This document shows, one piece after another, positions 6,631-16,603 of a DNA stretch of 64,000 bases (position 1 is the stretch's first letter; each line of letters begins with the position of its first letter). Under the pieces are notes generated by a model that saw only the letters and a program-made list of their open reading frames with translations, searched no databases and had not been told where the DNA came from. This DNA is from an uncultured Nitrosomonas sp. (GTDB taxonomy: Bacteria > Pseudomonadota > Gammaproteobacteria > Burkholderiales > Nitrosomonadaceae). The stretch is taken from NCBI GenBank assembly GCA_902826115.1, contig CADEDO010000007.1:1-64000 (forward strand), written 5' to 3'. The position numbers were made by a program, and so were the translations under genes.

Positions 6631-9600
6631 ATGAGTACAAGATTGATTCCATCGCGCAGATACCCTGACAACATCGTTGTGCATCTACAGACACTGGCGC
6701 GTGAACGTCCGGCAGACACTGCGTTGATTGTTGTCAGTGCAGAAGGTGAAGCTTTTATCGACAGGAAATTTGCTTATGCGTCACTCGATCTGCAAGTCAA
6801 AGCACTGGCTGCGGTGATACAAAAAAAATATTTACCGGGAGAACGAGCGTTATTGCTTTTGAACAACGATGAACATTATGTCATTAGTTTTCTGGCGTGC
6901 CTGTATGCAGGAATAATTGCCGTGCCCATTTTTCCTCCGGAGTCTGTACGGGAAAAGCATTTGGCAAGATTAATTGCGATTGCCAATGATGCACAGGCCA
7001 GTTGTATCCTGACGACCAGCGAGTTTCTCCCACTGATCAGTAGTGCAGCTATCGCACAATTTGCTAAGGCTGACATTCTTGCCGTAGATACCATTGAACA
7101 GAGTAACGCATCACGATGGCATGCCCATACCCCGAAGGGGGATGAAATTGCTTTCCTCCAATATACCTCTGGATCCACCGCCACGCCCAAAGGTGTCATG
7201 GTCAGTCATCATAATCTGATGGTGAATGCCCGAGCGTTTGAAGAGGGTATGTCGATCAATGCCGACGACATTTTCGTGAGCTGGTTGCCGTTGTACCATG
7301 ATATGGGATTGATCGGAGGACTCTTGCAACCGATACATCGCGGCATTCCGGCAATACTGATGACCCCCCGATTTTTTATAGAAAGACCCATACGATGGCT
7401 CGAGGTCATTGCGTATTATCGCGCTACTGTCAGTGGTGCACCCAATTTTGCTTTCCAACTCTGTGTGGAGCGTGTGAGAAGTACGCAGTTACAAGGACTC
7501 GATTTGTCTAGCTGGCGTGTCGCTTTTTCTGGTGCTGAACCTGTACGCCGAGACACCATGCTTGCATTCATTGAGCGCTTCAAATCCACCGGTTTCTCGG
7601 CGGGCACTATTTATCCTTGTTATGGTTTGGCTGAAGCAACATTATTTGTCACCGGAGGGGTGCGCGGAGAAGGAGTAAGGGCGCATGAATTTTCTTCAGA
7701 ATTGCTTGCGCAAGGCAAAGCGGAAATGGTGGCACAGGGAATTCCGATAATTGCATGTGGTTTTCCTGCTTCGAATCATGCAGTTAAAATCTTTGATCCG
7801 GAAAAGCTGATGCCATTGCCGGATGGTCATGTTGGCGAAATATGGACGGATGGCCCCAGTTTGGCCTGTGGCTACTGGCAGCGTCCCCAGGAAACCGCAG
7901 AAAATTTTCTGGATCATGACGGTGGACGTTGGTTACGTACCGGTGATCTGGGTTTTATTCATGCACGGCAGTTGTACATTATGGGACGGCGCAAGGATCT
8001 CATCATCATCCGTGGACAAAATATTTATCCGCAGGATATTGAGCTGATCATCGAGGAAGAAGTCGAAGCCGTACGTAAAGGACGAGTGGCCGCATTTGCA
8101 GTTGAACATACAGAAGGTGAAAGCATCGGTGTCGCAGTCGAAGTGTCGCGTAGCATGCAAAAACTCATTCCCACTGAAACATTGGTAGAAGCGCTCAGTG
8201 AAGCAGTCAGTGCAAGTTGCCACGAATCCTTATCGGTGGTGGTATTGCTCAATCCGGGCGCGCTGCCCAAGACATCGAGTGGCAAACTGCAGCGTTCCGC
8301 GTGTCGCCAAGGATGGCGCGAACGTACACTGGATGCCTATGCTATCTACGAATACGGTCATTTCGTATTGGGTGGAAGCAGTCCGTCTTCCCAGGCGTTA
8401 TTGGATGAAACAGAAATCGCAGTAGCCACTGTCTGGAAAACGGTATTAGCTTGCACCGAATTGGGACGTGAAGATCATTTCTTTGCCATCGGTGGCAATT
8501 CACTGAAGGTTGCTCAGGTTGCGGCACGTATTTCCGATCAGTGGCACATTCCATTTACCCCACGCAGCTTGTTTCAGTATCCGCGCTTGCATGAATGCGC
8601 AGCGGAAATTAAACACTTATTGTCAGGGAACTCTTCTTCGCCAGTTACTGACAATCGCATATTGCCCTGCAACGATGAAATCAGCTCATTACCCCTATCC
8701 CACGGACAGCAGAGCCTTTGGTTTCTATGGCAACTTGATCCATTCAGTACCGCCTATCATGTGCAATATGCTGTGCGTTTATCAGGTGTGCTGGACAGAC
8801 CGGCATTTCAGGCGAGTTTTCAGGACTTGATCGAGCGGCACGAGTCCTTGCGCACAATTTTTCGTGTCAATGCAGCAGGTTCAGTCGAGCAAGTGATTCA
8901 ACCGGTATCGCCGCTGGCGATTACCGATATCGATTTGCTGGATTTGGCTGTTTCACAGCGCGAACAAAATGTCGCAGAGGAAGTGCGGAGCATGACTTCA
9001 TTGCCGTTTGATCTGACGAGGGATCCATTGCTGCGGGTTGCTTTGATCCGGGTAACGGAAAATGAAAATATTATGATCATCATCATGCACCATATCATTT
9101 CGGATGGTGTTTCGATGCAAATCCTGCTGAATGAATTTGCAGCATTCTATCAGGCGCATGTGCAAGGGAAGGCCGCTGACCTTGATCATCTGCCTATCCA
9201 ATACTCTGACTATACGTTCTGGCAGAAAAATTGGCTGGAAGCGGGTGAAAAAGACCGGCAGCTTATTTATTGGCAAAATTATTTAGGCAATGAACATCCG
9301 CTTTTAATGCTCCCGGTTGATCGTGCACGGCAGCTTGCCACCAGTTACCGAGCGGCACGTTATCGTTTTGATTTACCTCTGGATGTATTGGAAAAATTGC
9401 GTCAACTGACACTTGAGCGTGGGGCAACGCTGTTTATGGCATTGTTGACCGCGTTTCAGGTATTACTGTTTCGCCATACGGGGCAACAGGATATTCGCGT
9501 GGGTGTGCCGATCGCCAACCGCAATCGCATTGAAACGTCCGGTTTGATCGGTTTTTTCGTCAATACCCAGGTACTGCGTAGTCAATTGCATGGCCGTATG

Positions 9601-11928
9601 TCGCTTGCTGAACTTTTGCATCAAGTACGGGAAGATGCGCTGATTGCGCAATCTTTCCAAGATCTCCCATTCGAGCAGTTGGTCGAAGCACTGCACCCGC
9701 AAAGGGATTTGCGTCATAACCCGCTATTTCAGGTAACCATCAACCATCTGCAAAAAGATTACCGGATGCTTCAACAGCTTTCCGGATTGATAGTTACTGA
9801 TTACATCCTCCCGGAGCAGGCGGCGCAATTGGAATTCAGGCTCGAAACGGTCGAATTGCTCGATGGCAGCGTAAGCGCCAGTTTTATTTATGCGGCTGAT
9901 TTGTTTGAATCGGATGGGATTGAAAGATTGGCGCATCACTTTATCCGTATTCTACAAACATTGGCGGCGTACCCGCAAACAGCCATCAGTGAGATCGACC
10001 TATTAAGTGATAAAGACAAGGAGCAGCTCAAAATTTGGGGGAATCATGCGCCGTGTACTGCGATTAACCAACCGGTTCACCATCTCATAGAACAGCAAGC
10101 GAATAAATATCCGCAAATGACGGCGGTAATCTCGAATTGCATCGAATTGAGTTATGCGGAACTCAATTGCAGGGCGAATCGACTGGCACATCGCCTGATC
10201 AGTTTGGGTGTTAAGCCGGAAATACGCGTTGGTATTGCCATCGAGCGTGATTCTGTTGAATTGATAGTGGGTCTTCTGGCTATCTTGAAGGCGGGTGGCG
10301 GTTATGTCCCGCTGGATCCTGCCTATCCGATAGAACGCCTGAATCACATGATTGAAGACAGTGCCATTCAGTTTCTGCTGACACAAACACATATCAAACC
10401 AAGAATTCCGCATAGGGAAGGGATGGAATTACTGGAACTTGATGCGCTCGATCTTAGCAATGAGGTGCAGGAAAATCCTCGGATTGCATTGCACGGCGAG
10501 AATTTGGCGTATGTCATTTATACCTCAGGATCTACTGGTCGTCCCAAAGGGGTACCAGTTGCACATGGTCCTTTAGCGATGCATTTGACAGCGATCCAGG
10601 AAATTTACGACGTTCAACCCAGTGATCGGGAATTGATGTTTTTCTCAATGAATTTTGATGCAGCAGCAGAACAATGGATTACCCCTCTGACTCAGGGCGC
10701 CACGCTTGTGCTCTCTTCCACAAACGATTTGGCGGGCGAGGGTTTCGTAGAACTAATCGAAAAACATCGGATAACCATTCTGCATCTTCCCCCCGCTTAT
10801 TTGCGCATGCTGTTACCGCTGATAGAAGGCAAAGAACATGTCGTACGCACCTGTATCGCCGGCGGTGAAGCATGGTATACCTCCGATGTGATCGCTGCGC
10901 AGGCGATGTTCCAAGGTGTCAGGCTGGTAAACGCATATGGTCCGACTGAAACGGTGATAACACCGGCGGCATGGGTGAGTCATACGAGTGAAAAGACTGG
11001 AGCACAGGTCGGGGGCGATCATGCCCCGATTGGCCGCTCTATTGGCGCACGCAATCTGTATGTCCTGGATACAGAACTCAACCTTGCACCTGCGGGCACA
11101 ACCGGGGAACTCTATGTAGGCGGTGAAGGATTGGCGCGTGGTTATCATGATAGGCCAGCATTGACCAGTGAGCGCTTTGTTTCCGATCCTTTTAGTCAGA
11201 CCGGAGGCCGTCTCTACCGTACAGGTGACTTGGTTCGTTGGCGCGGCGATGGACAGCTTGAATATTTGGATCGTATCGATCATCAGATCAAGATTCGCGG
11301 TTTCCGCATTGAGTTGGGTGAAATCGAAGCCCAATTGCATGCCCAGGCGGAAGTGCGTGAAGCTGTCGTTGTCGCTCATGAAGGGTGCAGTGGGATACGT
11401 TTAGTCGCCTATGTGACGGCGCATCAGGGAATTCAGCTTAACCCGTTGCTATTAAAAACGGCATTAGGTAACACGCTACCCGATTATATGATCCCCGGCC
11501 TGTTCATTTTCCTGGATGTGTTGCCACTTAATCCCAACGGCAAAATAGACCGAAAAGCATTGCCTTCTCCCGAGCAGTTTGACAAATCGGATTATGAGCC
11601 ACCTGCTGATGCAACTGAAATGACTATTGCGGAAATATGGGCTGATATCTTAGGGATTCCTCAGGTTGGATTACATAACAATTTTTTTGATTTGGGCGGG
11701 CATTCGTTATTGCTGATCAAAGTCAAACACAGATTGGAAACGCATTTAAGTGTATCTATAGCCATTGTGGATCTTTTTAGATATACCACCGTTGCAAGCT
11801 TGGCGAAATATTTGAGTCAAGGGGACAACAACACGGGGCATGCATCTTTGCAGCGCCATCGGGATCGGGCGCAGCGGCAGCGTGGCGCGTTCATTCAACG
11901 AAAACAGAAAATAGAGAGGACGCATTGA
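6631..11928 (+). CDS. NRPS loading and first module: FAAL-PCP-C-A-PCP
   Basis: 1,765 aa. Residues about 10-575 are a fatty-acyl-AMP ligase (FAAL)-type adenylation domain: A3 motif YTSGSTATPKG near 178 and YGLAEATLF near 331, with a DMGLIGG segment typical of that family. A carrier domain follows (GGNS, Ser624). Next come a C domain (about 690-1110; HHIISDG, His820, His821, Asp825), an A domain (about 1140-1640; YTSGSTGRPKG at 1297-1307, FDAAAEQW at 1342-1349, NAYGPTE at 1434-1440) and a PCP (LGGHS, Ser1692). My alignment to GrsA gives the code D-A-E-H-I-G-A-I-T-K, whose substrate I do not know. The enzyme would load a fatty acid and join it to the first amino acid, as the PvdL start module does for pyoverdine. 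Its stop overlaps the PKS start (TGATG). Confidence 0.95.
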   Translation: MSTRLIPSRRYPDNIVVHLQTLARERPADTALIVVSAEGEAFIDRKFAYASLDLQVKALAAVIQKKYLPGERALLLLNNDEHYVISFLACLYAGIIAVPIFPPESVREKHLARLIAIANDAQASCILTTSEFLPLISSAAIAQFAKADILAVDTIEQSNASRWHAHTPKGDEIAFLQYTSGSTATPKGVMVSHHNLMVNARAFEEGMSINADDIFVSWLPLYHDMGLIGGLLQPIHRGIPAILMTPRFFIERPIRWLEVIAYYRATVSGAPNFAFQLCVERVRSTQLQGLDLSSWRVAFSGAEPVRRDTMLAFIERFKSTGFSAGTIYPCYGLAEATLFVTGGVRGEGVRAHEFSSELLAQGKAEMVAQGIPIIACGFPASNHAVKIFDPEKLMPLPDGHVGEIWTDGPSLACGYWQRPQETAENFLDHDGGRWLRTGDLGFIHARQLYIMGRRKDLIIIRGQNIYPQDIELIIEEEVEAVRKGRVAAFAVEHTEGESIGVAVEVSRSMQKLIPTETLVEALSEAVSASCHESLSVVVLLNPGALPKTSSGKLQRSACRQGWRERTLDAYAIYEYGHFVLGGSSPSSQALLDETEIAVATVWKTVLACTELGREDHFFAIGGNSLKVAQVAARISDQWHIPFTPRSLFQYPRLHECAAEIKHLLSGNSSSPVTDNRILPCNDEISSLPLSHGQQSLWFLWQLDPFSTAYHVQYAVRLSGVLDRPAFQASFQDLIERHESLRTIFRVNAAGSVEQVIQPVSPLAITDIDLLDLAVSQREQNVAEEVRSMTSLPFDLTRDPLLRVALIRVTENENIMIIIMHHIISDGVSMQILLNEFAAFYQAHVQGKAADLDHLPIQYSDYTFWQKNWLEAGEKDRQLIYWQNYLGNEHPLLMLPVDRARQLATSYRAARYRFDLPLDVLEKLRQLTLERGATLFMALLTAFQVLLFRHTGQQDIRVGVPIANRNRIETSGLIGFFVNTQVLRSQLHGRMSLAELLHQVREDALIAQSFQDLPFEQLVEALHPQRDLRHNPLFQVTINHLQKDYRMLQQLSGLIVTDYILPEQAAQLEFRLETVELLDGSVSASFIYAADLFESDGIERLAHHFIRILQTLAAYPQTAISEIDLLSDKDKEQLKIWGNHAPCTAINQPVHHLIEQQANKYPQMTAVISNCIELSYAELNCRANRLAHRLISLGVKPEIRVGIAIERDSVELIVGLLAILKAGGGYVPLDPAYPIERLNHMIEDSAIQFLLTQTHIKPRIPHREGMELLELDALDLSNEVQENPRIALHGENLAYVIYTSGSTGRPKGVPVAHGPLAMHLTAIQEIYDVQPSDRELMFFSMNFDAAAEQWITPLTQGATLVLSSTNDLAGEGFVELIEKHRITILHLPPAYLRMLLPLIEGKEHVVRTCIAGGEAWYTSDVIAAQAMFQGVRLVNAYGPTETVITPAAWVSHTSEKTGAQVGGDHAPIGRSIGARNLYVLDTELNLAPAGTTGELYVGGEGLARGYHDRPALTSERFVSDPFSQTGGRLYRTGDLVRWRGDGQLEYLDRIDHQIKIRGFRIELGEIEAQLHAQAEVREAVVVAHEGCSGIRLVAYVTAHQGIQLNPLLLKTALGNTLPDYMIPGLFIFLDVLPLNPNGKIDRKALPSPEQFDKSDYEPPADATEMTIAEIWADILGIPQVGLHNNFFDLGGHSLLLIKVKHRLETHLSVSIAIVDLFRYTTVASLAKYLSQGDNNTGHASLQRHRDRAQRQRGAFIQRKQKIERTH

Positions 11929-14900
11929 TGAATAGCTCTGAAAAATTAACGCAAAACGTAGAAATTGATATTGCGATCATTGGTATGGCATGCCGTTTCC
12001 CGGGCGCGAACGATGTCAATGCGTTTTGGCATAATCTACGGGAAGGCGTTGAGTCAATCACGTTCTTTAGCGATGAGGAATTGCTCGAACTTGGTGTATC
12101 TGCCGAGGTGTTGAATGATCCCCATTACATTAAAGCAGGCGCTCATTTAAGCGATGTCGATTGCTTCGATGCGTCTTTTTTTGGATATACGCCTCGGGAA
12201 GCAGCAGAAACAGATCCGCAACATCGATTGTTTCTGGAGGTGGCATGGCAAGCCTTGGAAGATGCCGGTTACGATACTTCGCGGTACGCCGATCCGGTCG
12301 GCGTATACGCTGGATGTGGCGTGAATACTTATCTGATGCTGAACTTGCTATCCAGCGGGCGTATGGCGGATAAACACGATATTTCTTCGTTGCAAGGGCT
12401 AATGAATGGTAACAATAAAGATTCGATGACCACCACGGTCGCATATAAGCTTAATTTACGCGGCCCCGGAATTACAGTACAGACAGCCTGTTCCACTTCT
12501 CTTGCGGCCACTCATGTTGCTTGCCGCGGACTGCTCAATCATGAGGCCGATATGGCTATTGCAGGGGGCGTCTGGGTAAATCTGTTACATGAGGGTGGAT
12601 ATCATTATCAGCCTGGCGCAATCCTCTCACCGGATGGTCATTGCCGTGCTTTTGATGCAAAAGCAGCAGGAACGGTCATCGGTAGTGGGGTGGGTGTCGT
12701 AGTATTGAAACGACTGGCCGATGCGCTGGCGGATGGCGATACCATTCACGCGGTGATTAAAGGTTCTGCGATCAATAATGATGGCTCCGCTAAAATCGGT
12801 TATACCGCTCCCAGTGTGGAAGGGCAAGCAGAAGTGATACTGGCCGCTCAGTCGATTGCCGGTATTTCCGCAGACACGATCAGTTATATTGAAACACATG
12901 GCACCGGTACCACCATCGGTGATCCGATAGAAATTGCGGCATTAACGCAGGCTTTCCGGGAAAGCACCGACAAACGGGGATTTTGTGGCGTTGGTTCGGT
13001 CAAGACCAATGTAGGGCATTTGGATGCAGCAGCAGGAGTGGCGGGGTTGATCAAGGCAACACTTTCACTCAAGCACCAGATTTTGCCGCCCAGTTTGAAT
13101 TTTGAGCAACCCAATGCACAAATCGATTTTTCCTCGAGCCCTTTCTACGTGAATACGGTGGGTAAGGTCTGGGAGAGTGGTGCGACGCCACGCCGTGCCG
13201 GTGTCAGTTCGTTTGGCATCGGTGGAACCAATGTACACATGATTGTTGAAGAAGCTCCACCAATCCTCCCATCCGGTCCCTCACGCGAATGGCAGATACT
13301 CATGGTTTCAGCACGCAGTCGGGATGCGCTGGAAAATGCGGTGGTGCGTTTGCAGAATCATATCGTTGCGCATCCAGAACAGCCATTGGCTGATGTCGCC
13401 TATACGCTGCAGACCGGGAGAAAGCATTTTTCGCATCGGACGATTGCGCTATGCCGTGATCATGATGATGCTGGGATGTTGTTAAAGAACCGGGATGGCG
13501 ATCGTTTTCTGATGCAAAAAGTAGCCGTTGAAAATCGCTCTGTCACCTTCCTGTTTCCCGGCCAGGGCGCACAATATGTCGATATGGCGCGCGATCTTTA
13601 TCAGTATGAGCCAGTATTTCGTGAAGAATTCGATCGTTGCCTGCGACTATTAAAATCCCACCTTGATTTTGATTTATTCAAACTGATATACCCGGACGCA
13701 AACGAGGAGGCGCGGATTTCCGCTTCAGCACGGCTGGAGCAGACCGAAGCTACACAACCCGCGCTGTTCGTTATTGAATATGCCTTGGCTCAGCTATGGA
13801 TGTCATGGGGAATTCAACCTGCATCGATGATCGGACATAGTGTGGGGGAATACGTGGCTGCCTGCCTGGCAGGGGTATTTTCCCTGGAAGATGCCTTGTG
13901 GCTGGTTGCTATGCGAGGGCGTCTGTTACAACAAATGGAAACAGGCGCCATGCTGGCTGTTATGCTGCCTGAAACAGAACTTGCGCCTTATGTGATCGAA
14001 GGGTGTGATTTGGCAGCGGTTAACGGACCAGCACTGTGCGTGTTATCTGCGCCAACCGCAGTGATGGAAATTGTGGAAAAGAATCTGACCGAAAATGGCA
14101 TTGCAAGCCGGCACTTGCATGTTTCACATGCATTTCATTCCAGCATGGTGGATTCCATATTGCCTGTTTTTGTCGAGATGGTTACCAAGATTAGGTTGCG
14201 TCCACCCAAAATTCCATTTTTCTCTAATCTGAGTGGGGATTGGATTACACCTCAGGAAGCAATGGATGGCGGTTATTGGGGGCGGCATTTACGTGGAACA
14301 GTACGTTTTAACGATGGTTTGCAAAAATTGCTGGTTGATCAGGCACAGATTTTATTGGAAGTCGGGCCTGGAGAAACATTGATAACGCTGGCGCAACGCC
14401 ATCCTTTGGCAAAACCTGAGCAACTCATGCTGTCGTCGTTACCTCATCCCAGTAAAGGCCATGTAGCCCAGAAGCACTTATATCTTAATTTGGGCAAGCT
14501 TTGGTTGAATGGTGTGATGATTGACTGGCAAGCATTCTATGCGCATGAACGCCGACATCGTGTTTCATTGCCGACGTATCCGTTCGAGCGTCAATCTTAC
14601 TGGATTAAACCCGGCGAATCGAATGCACAAGCTGCTTCTAAGCCAGGCAGTCATTCGGCTGCGGGGTCAAAAGAAGCAGAAAATGTTCTTGTACATTCAA
14701 GCAATGATTGGCTTTATGTACCTTCATGGCGGCGGGCCGATGAAATTAATTCTGACAGCTTTGTTCCTGAAACAGCCAGTACTTATTTAATTTTCAGCGA
14801 TGAGCATGCGCTCAGCACCGCTTTGATTGAGTGTTTGTTGTGTTTGGGCGTCAATCCCGTTGTGGTTTCTGCTGGTACAACATTCCAACGTAAGAGTAGG

Positions 14901-16526
14901 CATAGCTATATCCTTTGTCCTAGGGAACAACAGGACTTCGACTTGTTGTTTCAGAGTATCCGCGAGGAAGGTAAAACGCTGGGTCAAATCTTTCATCTTT
15001 GGAGTTTAAGTGAAGAAAACACAGTGAGATCTGAAGCAGAAAGCCTGACCAGGAATTTCTACAGCCTGCTTAATCTGGCAAAGTCTCTGGAAAATTCCAA
15101 GACGCTTATTCCGTCTGGTAAGCAGGTAGGTATTACCATTGTAACCAATCAATTGGCTGATGTTACCGGTGTGGAAACGTTGTGTTCAGAGAAGGCGTTT
15201 CTGTTGGGGCCATGCAAAGTCATTCCACAGGAATACTCAAATCTGGATTGCCGCATCATCGATATTGAATTACAGCCGTCGGATGAGGCTATGCAGGCCC
15301 GGCTGGCAAAACAAATTCTCACTGAGTTACGAACAGATACCGGTACTTCTATTGTGGCCTACCGCGGGCCCTATCGCTGGACTCCATTTTTTAAACCGGC
15401 ACAACCTCCTTCAGTTGTAAAAAACCGTCTCAAGTCAGGAGGCGTTTATTTGATTACCGGCGGACTCGGCGGCATCGGCTTAGCGGTGGCGGAATATTTG
15501 GCTCGGACCCAGCAAGCAAAATTGGTGCTTCTAGGCCGTTCCATTATTCCCGCGCGTGAACAATGGCAAGAAATTTTATCTGCACTCGGCAAAGAAGATT
15601 CACTGCGGCGCAAAATAAAAAATATCATGCAGCTGGAAAAATTGGGTGCCAAGGTACTGATAGTGAATGCTGATGTTGCAAACCTGACTGAATTAAAGAT
15701 CGTTGTTACTAAGGCACGGCGATTGTTCGGTGCTATTGATGGGGTGATTCATGCGGCAGGCGAGGTTAGCAGCGGACTAATGTCAACCAAGACAGAAGAG
15801 ATGATTGCGCGGGTATTTGCACCTAAAGTGCAAGGAATGCAGGCATTGCAAGCGGTATTCAAGGATGATCCTATTGATTTCATGTTGTTATGCTCATCAC
15901 TGGCTACGATTGCAGGCGGTCTTAGCAAGGTGGATTACTGCGCGGCTAACGCTTATCTGGATGCAGCGGCTCATGTTGCTTATCGTAAATCCGCCTATCC
16001 GGTTATTTCAATCAATTGGGATAGCTGGCGGGAAGTTGGCATGGCTGCAGGCATGGAGATGCCGGAAGGCGTCGGGATTTCTCCCAGAGAAGGCGCGAAG
16101 GTATTCGAGCAGATTGTGAATGGTCCGAATATCCCGCAAATTATTGTTTCAACAGTTGATCTGTCGGCACGATTGCGTCAGACCCAGCACGATCTGATTG
16201 CACAACCGTTTACTTTTACCCTGACAGCCAAGACAGGAAGATTCCCAAGACCGGCATTGCCAACGGTATTTAAATCCCCAGAAAGTGATCTGGAAACAGG
16301 TATTGCGGAAATTTGGCAGAGTCTGCTGGGAATAGAAGCTATCGGCGTGGATGATAATTTATTCGAATTGGGTGGCGACTCATTGTTAGGAATACAGTTG
16401 TTATCCAGAGTGAGAACAAGTTTTTCCGTTGATTTGCATCCGGCGGATTTCTTCAGATCGCCTACCATCACAAGATTGGCCGCATTGGTCGAGACAAAAT
16501 TGCTCAATGAAATTGAATGTTCATAA
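11928..16526 (+). CDS. Type I polyketide synthase module KS-AT-KR-ACP
   Basis: 1,532 aa from the ATG at 11928, which shares its A with the preceding TGA and has AGAGG upstream. The KS (about 12-435) has Cys188 in TACSTS, His324 in ETHGTGT and His364 in NVGHL. The AT (about 545-840) has Ser638 in GHSVGEY; its HAFH motif at 734-737 points to malonyl-CoA. The KR (about 1160-1340) has TGGLGGIG at 1177-1184, Tyr1337 and Asn1341. The ACP has Ser1485 in LGGDS. No DH, ER or methyltransferase motif is seen, so the product is a beta-hydroxy unit. Placed after an amino-acid module, it should extend that residue by two carbons to a statine-like gamma-amino-beta-hydroxy acid (inference). Confidence 0.95.
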   Translation: MNSSEKLTQNVEIDIAIIGMACRFPGANDVNAFWHNLREGVESITFFSDEELLELGVSAEVLNDPHYIKAGAHLSDVDCFDASFFGYTPREAAETDPQHRLFLEVAWQALEDAGYDTSRYADPVGVYAGCGVNTYLMLNLLSSGRMADKHDISSLQGLMNGNNKDSMTTTVAYKLNLRGPGITVQTACSTSLAATHVACRGLLNHEADMAIAGGVWVNLLHEGGYHYQPGAILSPDGHCRAFDAKAAGTVIGSGVGVVVLKRLADALADGDTIHAVIKGSAINNDGSAKIGYTAPSVEGQAEVILAAQSIAGISADTISYIETHGTGTTIGDPIEIAALTQAFRESTDKRGFCGVGSVKTNVGHLDAAAGVAGLIKATLSLKHQILPPSLNFEQPNAQIDFSSSPFYVNTVGKVWESGATPRRAGVSSFGIGGTNVHMIVEEAPPILPSGPSREWQILMVSARSRDALENAVVRLQNHIVAHPEQPLADVAYTLQTGRKHFSHRTIALCRDHDDAGMLLKNRDGDRFLMQKVAVENRSVTFLFPGQGAQYVDMARDLYQYEPVFREEFDRCLRLLKSHLDFDLFKLIYPDANEEARISASARLEQTEATQPALFVIEYALAQLWMSWGIQPASMIGHSVGEYVAACLAGVFSLEDALWLVAMRGRLLQQMETGAMLAVMLPETELAPYVIEGCDLAAVNGPALCVLSAPTAVMEIVEKNLTENGIASRHLHVSHAFHSSMVDSILPVFVEMVTKIRLRPPKIPFFSNLSGDWITPQEAMDGGYWGRHLRGTVRFNDGLQKLLVDQAQILLEVGPGETLITLAQRHPLAKPEQLMLSSLPHPSKGHVAQKHLYLNLGKLWLNGVMIDWQAFYAHERRHRVSLPTYPFERQSYWIKPGESNAQAASKPGSHSAAGSKEAENVLVHSSNDWLYVPSWRRADEINSDSFVPETASTYLIFSDEHALSTALIECLLCLGVNPVVVSAGTTFQRKSRHSYILCPREQQDFDLLFQSIREEGKTLGQIFHLWSLSEENTVRSEAESLTRNFYSLLNLAKSLENSKTLIPSGKQVGITIVTNQLADVTGVETLCSEKAFLLGPCKVIPQEYSNLDCRIIDIELQPSDEAMQARLAKQILTELRTDTGTSIVAYRGPYRWTPFFKPAQPPSVVKNRLKSGGVYLITGGLGGIGLAVAEYLARTQQAKLVLLGRSIIPAREQWQEILSALGKEDSLRRKIKNIMQLEKLGAKVLIVNADVANLTELKIVVTKARRLFGAIDGVIHAAGEVSSGLMSTKTEEMIARVFAPKVQGMQALQAVFKDDPIDFMLLCSSLATIAGGLSKVDYCAANAYLDAAAHVAYRKSAYPVISINWDSWREVGMAAGMEMPEGVGISPREGAKVFEQIVNGPNIPQIIVSTVDLSARLRQTQHDLIAQPFTFTLTAKTGRFPRPALPTVFKSPESDLETGIAEIWQSLLGIEAIGVDDNLFELGGDSLLGIQLLSRVRTSFSVDLHPADFFRSPTITRLAALVETKLLNEIECS

Positions 16527-16603
16527 TGTGATTGGCTTGACTTGAGAAATGTGAGTGCCCCGTAACAAGGTATCCCACCGAGGAATAAATCAGAGATTTT
16601 TTT

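Noticed and set aside
10813-11379. Minus-strand 188-aa frame inside the first NRPS
   Set aside because: Antisense shadow of the A domain; similar shadows recur at the same place in the other A domains, as expected from shared sequence.
11928-16526. DH, ER or methyltransferase domain in the PKS
   Set aside because: The stretch between AT and KR (about residues 850-1160) shows no dehydratase HxxxGxxxxP-type motif or methyltransferase motif and fits the structural half of a KR.
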